Below are positions 6,552 to 8,456 of a DNA stretch of 8,456 bases, piece after piece (position 1 is the stretch's first letter; each line of letters starts with the position of its first letter). Source of the stretch: an uncultured Clostridium sp. (lineage in GTDB: Bacteria > Bacillota > Clostridia > Clostridiales > Clostridiaceae); assembly GCA_946575275.1 (NCBI GenBank), contig CAMNZV010000058.1, forward strand, positions 1 to 8,456, in the 5' to 3' direction. The notes beneath the pieces were generated by a model. The model saw nothing but the letters and a program-made list of their open reading frames with translations. It did not search any database and had not been told where the DNA came from. Made by a program: the position numbers and the translations under genes.

Positions 6552-8456
6552 TTATTCATTTGTTTCTTCATCTAATAAATCAGACTTCTTAATTAATACA
6601 GTTCTTGGTTTACTTCCATCTTTAGGCGATATTATTCCCCTCTCTTCAAGTTGGTCCATAATCCTTGAAGCCCTGTTAAATCCAATTCTAAGCCTTCTTT
6701 GTAAAAATGAAGTTGATGCTTGCTGAAACTCAACTACTATGTCAACAGCCTCTGAAAGTAGGTCATCTGTTTCTTCACCATCCTCAATATATTTTCCACC
6801 TGCTTCATTATTTATATGATCTATAATATCCTCTTCATAAGTAACTTCGTTAGAATCTTTCTTAATGAACTGGATAACACTTTCAACTTCTTCCTCTGAT
6901 ATAAAGCATCCTTGAACTCTAAGTGGCTTTGCCTCTCCAACTGGGTAATATAGCATATCCCCCTTACCTAATAATTTTTCAGCTCCAGCACTATCAAGTA
7001 TTGTTCTAGAATCTACCTGTGAGGATACTGCAAAAGATATTCTAGATGGAATATTAGCCTTAATAACACCTGTAATTACATCTACGGATGGTCTTTGAGT
7101 TGCAATTACAAGGTGCATTCCAGCTGCTCTAGCCATTTGTGCAAGCCTTCCAATATAATCCTCTACGTCATTTGCACAAACCATCATTAAATCTGCAAGC
7201 TCATCTACAATAATAATTATGTAAGGTAACTTGCTTTCAATTTTTCCTTTTTCCAATAAGGCATTATAAGAATCTATATTCCTAACACCATTCTCTGCAA
7301 ATAGATTATATCGTTTGTTCATTTCATTAACAGCCCAATTTAAAGCAGCTGCTGCCTTTTTGGGGTCTGTAACAACTGGAATTAACAAATGTGGAATTCC
7401 GTTATATACATTAAGTTCAACAACCTTTGGATCAACCATTAAAAGTTTAACCTCATCTGGTGAATATTTATATAAAATACTTATTATTAAAGAATTAATA
7501 CATACTGATTTACCAGAGCCTGTTGCCCCTGCAATTAATGTATGAGGCATTTTAGTTAAATCACCAACAACACATTCTCCTCCAATGTCCTTACCTAAAG
7601 CAAAAGCTATTTTTTTATTAGTAGATTTAAATTCCTTTGAATCTAAAACTTCCCTTAAAAATACAGAAGTTTGTTTTTTATTTGGAACCTCTATACCTAC
7701 TGCTGCTTTACCTGGAATTGGAGCCTCTATTCTAACTCCTGAGGCTGCAAGTCCTAATGCAATATCATCAGATAAATTAACTATTTTACTTACCTTAACA
7801 CCTGGACTTGGTTGAAGTTCAAACCTAGTAACTGAAGGTCCTTTAGAAATATTAATTACATTTGCATCTACACCAAAGTTTCCTAATATTTCTGTTAACT
7901 TATTTGCACTATCTAGCAATTCTTTCTTATCACTATTATTTAGTTTAGTTTTACCATTATTATTTAGTAAATCAGTTTTTGGAAAAATATACTCCTCCGA
8001 AGGAACTAAATTATCTCCATTTAAACTAGCTTCAATTTCAGCATTTACTACTGACTCTGAATTTTTATCTGATTTATTTGATGTAGCTTCTAGACTATTA
8101 TAACTTTTCGCATTTTTTAATGTAGTTTCTTGAATTTCCTTGTCTAAATCATTGTCTATATATTTATCAAAAGCTACTTCTTCATCCAAATCTTCATCTA
8201 TATCATCTATATTGGAATTCTTCATAAAGTCTAAAATTTTAATTTTATTATTTACCTTATCAATAAATTCTTCTTTATTATTATCCTTCTTAATACTTAT
8301 ATATTCATCCTCAGAAATATCTTCACCTTTTTTCTTCTTTTCCCTGAAAGCTTTCTCCTTTCCCTTAGCTTTTGCATTTGAAATAGTATCTACTACTGAA
8401 AAATTAAATACCAAAATAATAGAAATTAATGTTATAACACCATAAACAATGTAGGA
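6552..8456 (-). CDS. ftsK: DNA translocase FtsK/SpoIIIE, N-terminus cut by the right window edge
   Basis: A membrane-anchored, ATP-driven DNA pump that moves chromosome ends through the closing septum, and through the sporulation septum in the SpoIIIE role. The frame stays open to position 8456, so the 634 residues seen are the C-terminal part; the missing piece should hold the earlier membrane helices. Numbering from the edge, residues 2-19 are a hydrophobic segment, probably the last helix. A charged, poorly conserved linker follows to about 165, with an acidic stretch near 80-94. The alpha domain lies at about 175-280 and the motor has Walker A GATGSGKS (310-317) and Walker B IIVDE (about 415-419). 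A winged-helix gamma domain follows at about 565-620 ([20 protein letters not shown]), which reads orienting DNA motifs. A TTG at 8414 lies in the membrane segment and is not the true start. FtsK and SpoIIIE cannot be told apart here. Confidence 0.95.
   Translation of the reverse strand, partial: SYIVYGVITLISIILVFNFSVVDTISNAKAKGKEKAFREKKKKGEDISEDEYISIKKDNNKEEFIDKVNNKIKILDFMKNSNIDDIDEDLDEEVAFDKYIDNDLDKEIQETTLKNAKSYNSLEATSNKSDKNSESVVNAEIEASLNGDNLVPSEEYIFPKTDLLNNNGKTKLNNSDKKELLDSANKLTEILGNFGVDANVINISKGPSVTRFELQPSPGVKVSKIVNLSDDIALGLAASGVRIEAPIPGKAAVGIEVPNKKQTSVFLREVLDSKEFKSTNKKIAFALGKDIGGECVVGDLTKMPHTLIAGATGSGKSVCINSLIISILYKYSPDEVKLLMVDPKVVELNVYNGIPHLLIPVVTDPKKAAAALNWAVNEMNKRYNLFAENGVRNIDSYNALLEKGKIESKLPYIIIIVDELADLMMVCANDVEDYIGRLAQMARAAGMHLVIATQRPSVDVITGVIKANIPSRISFAVSSQVDSRTILDSAGAEKLLGKGDMLYYPVGEAKPLRVQGCFISEEEVESVIQFIKKDSNEVTYEEDIIDHINNEAGGKYIEDGEETDDLLSEAVDIVVEFQQASTSFLQRRLRIGFNRASRIMDQLEERGIISPKDGSKPRTVLIKKSDLLDEETNE

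Noticed and set aside
6507..6560. Promoter for rimO based on a TATAAT at 6536-6541 on the minus strand
   Set aside because: No acceptable -35 hexamer lies 16-18 bases upstream, and TATAAT arises easily in this AT-rich gap. Read-through from ftsK is simpler.
8412..8414. TTG at 8414 as the start of ftsK
   Set aside because: The frame continues upstream to the window edge through a hydrophobic segment expected of FtsK/SpoIIIE, and no ribosome binding site precedes the TTG.
496..8445. Several plus-strand reading frames of 68-101 codons, e.g. 496-708, 1256-1471, 4701-4997 and 8140-8445
   Set aside because: They lie mainly antisense to well-recognised minus-strand genes, have compositions expected of reverse complements of coding DNA, and match no family I recognise.
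1..8456. Novel defence system, mobile element, CRISPR array, or tRNA/rRNA gene
   Set aside because: All coding space is filled by eight conserved housekeeping or sporulation genes, and the gaps hold only promoters, terminators and leaders. I saw no transposase, repeat-spacer pattern, or tRNA-like cloverleaf.

Overview
This is an AT-rich, low-GC Gram-positive chromosome segment, almost certainly from a spore-forming Clostridium or close relative. The evidence is the strong AGGAGG-type ribosome binding sites, the sporulation gene spoVS, a Bacillus/Clostridium-type LexA box at recA, and the gene order ftsK/spoIIIE - rimO - pgsA - recA - rny - spoVS - HPr - purB. Every gene lies on the minus strand, so transcription runs from high to low coordinates. 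Both ends are cut: ftsK/spoIIIE lacks its N-terminus at the right edge and purB lacks its C-terminal half at the left edge.

Layout in transcription order: (i) ftsK/spoIIIE (8456-6552), rimO (6482-5145) and pgsA (5161-4574) form a likely operon with no terminator between them. rimO and pgsA overlap, and a hairpin terminator follows pgsA. (ii) recA (4415-3369) has its own near-consensus sigma-A promoter with a LexA (SOS) operator at the predicted start of transcription. rny (3178-1634) follows, with its own promoter(s) but no clear terminator between it and recA, and ends in a strong terminator. (iii) spoVS (1443-1183) is preceded by a sequence that fits the sigma-H promoter consensus, with the correct 11-bp spacer. 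HPr (1088-828) follows with a sigma-A-type promoter and a strong terminator. (iv) purB (686 to beyond position 1) starts from an extended -10 promoter flanked by an inverted repeat.

The genes cover chromosome partitioning (FtsK/SpoIIIE), ribosomal protein S12 modification (RimO), phosphatidylglycerol synthesis (PgsA), recombination and the SOS response (RecA), mRNA turnover (RNase Y), sporulation (SpoVS), sugar transport and carbon catabolite control (HPr), and purine synthesis (PurB). This is conserved housekeeping DNA. I found no mobile element, CRISPR array, tRNA, rRNA or novel multi-gene system. The most interesting content is regulatory: the sigma-H site before spoVS, the LexA box at recA, and the dyads in the spoVS leader and around the purB promoter. 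Five start codons were reassigned from ribosome binding sites and family length, giving a TTG start for rimO and a GTG start for rny. No gene-free stretch exceeds about 200 bases.
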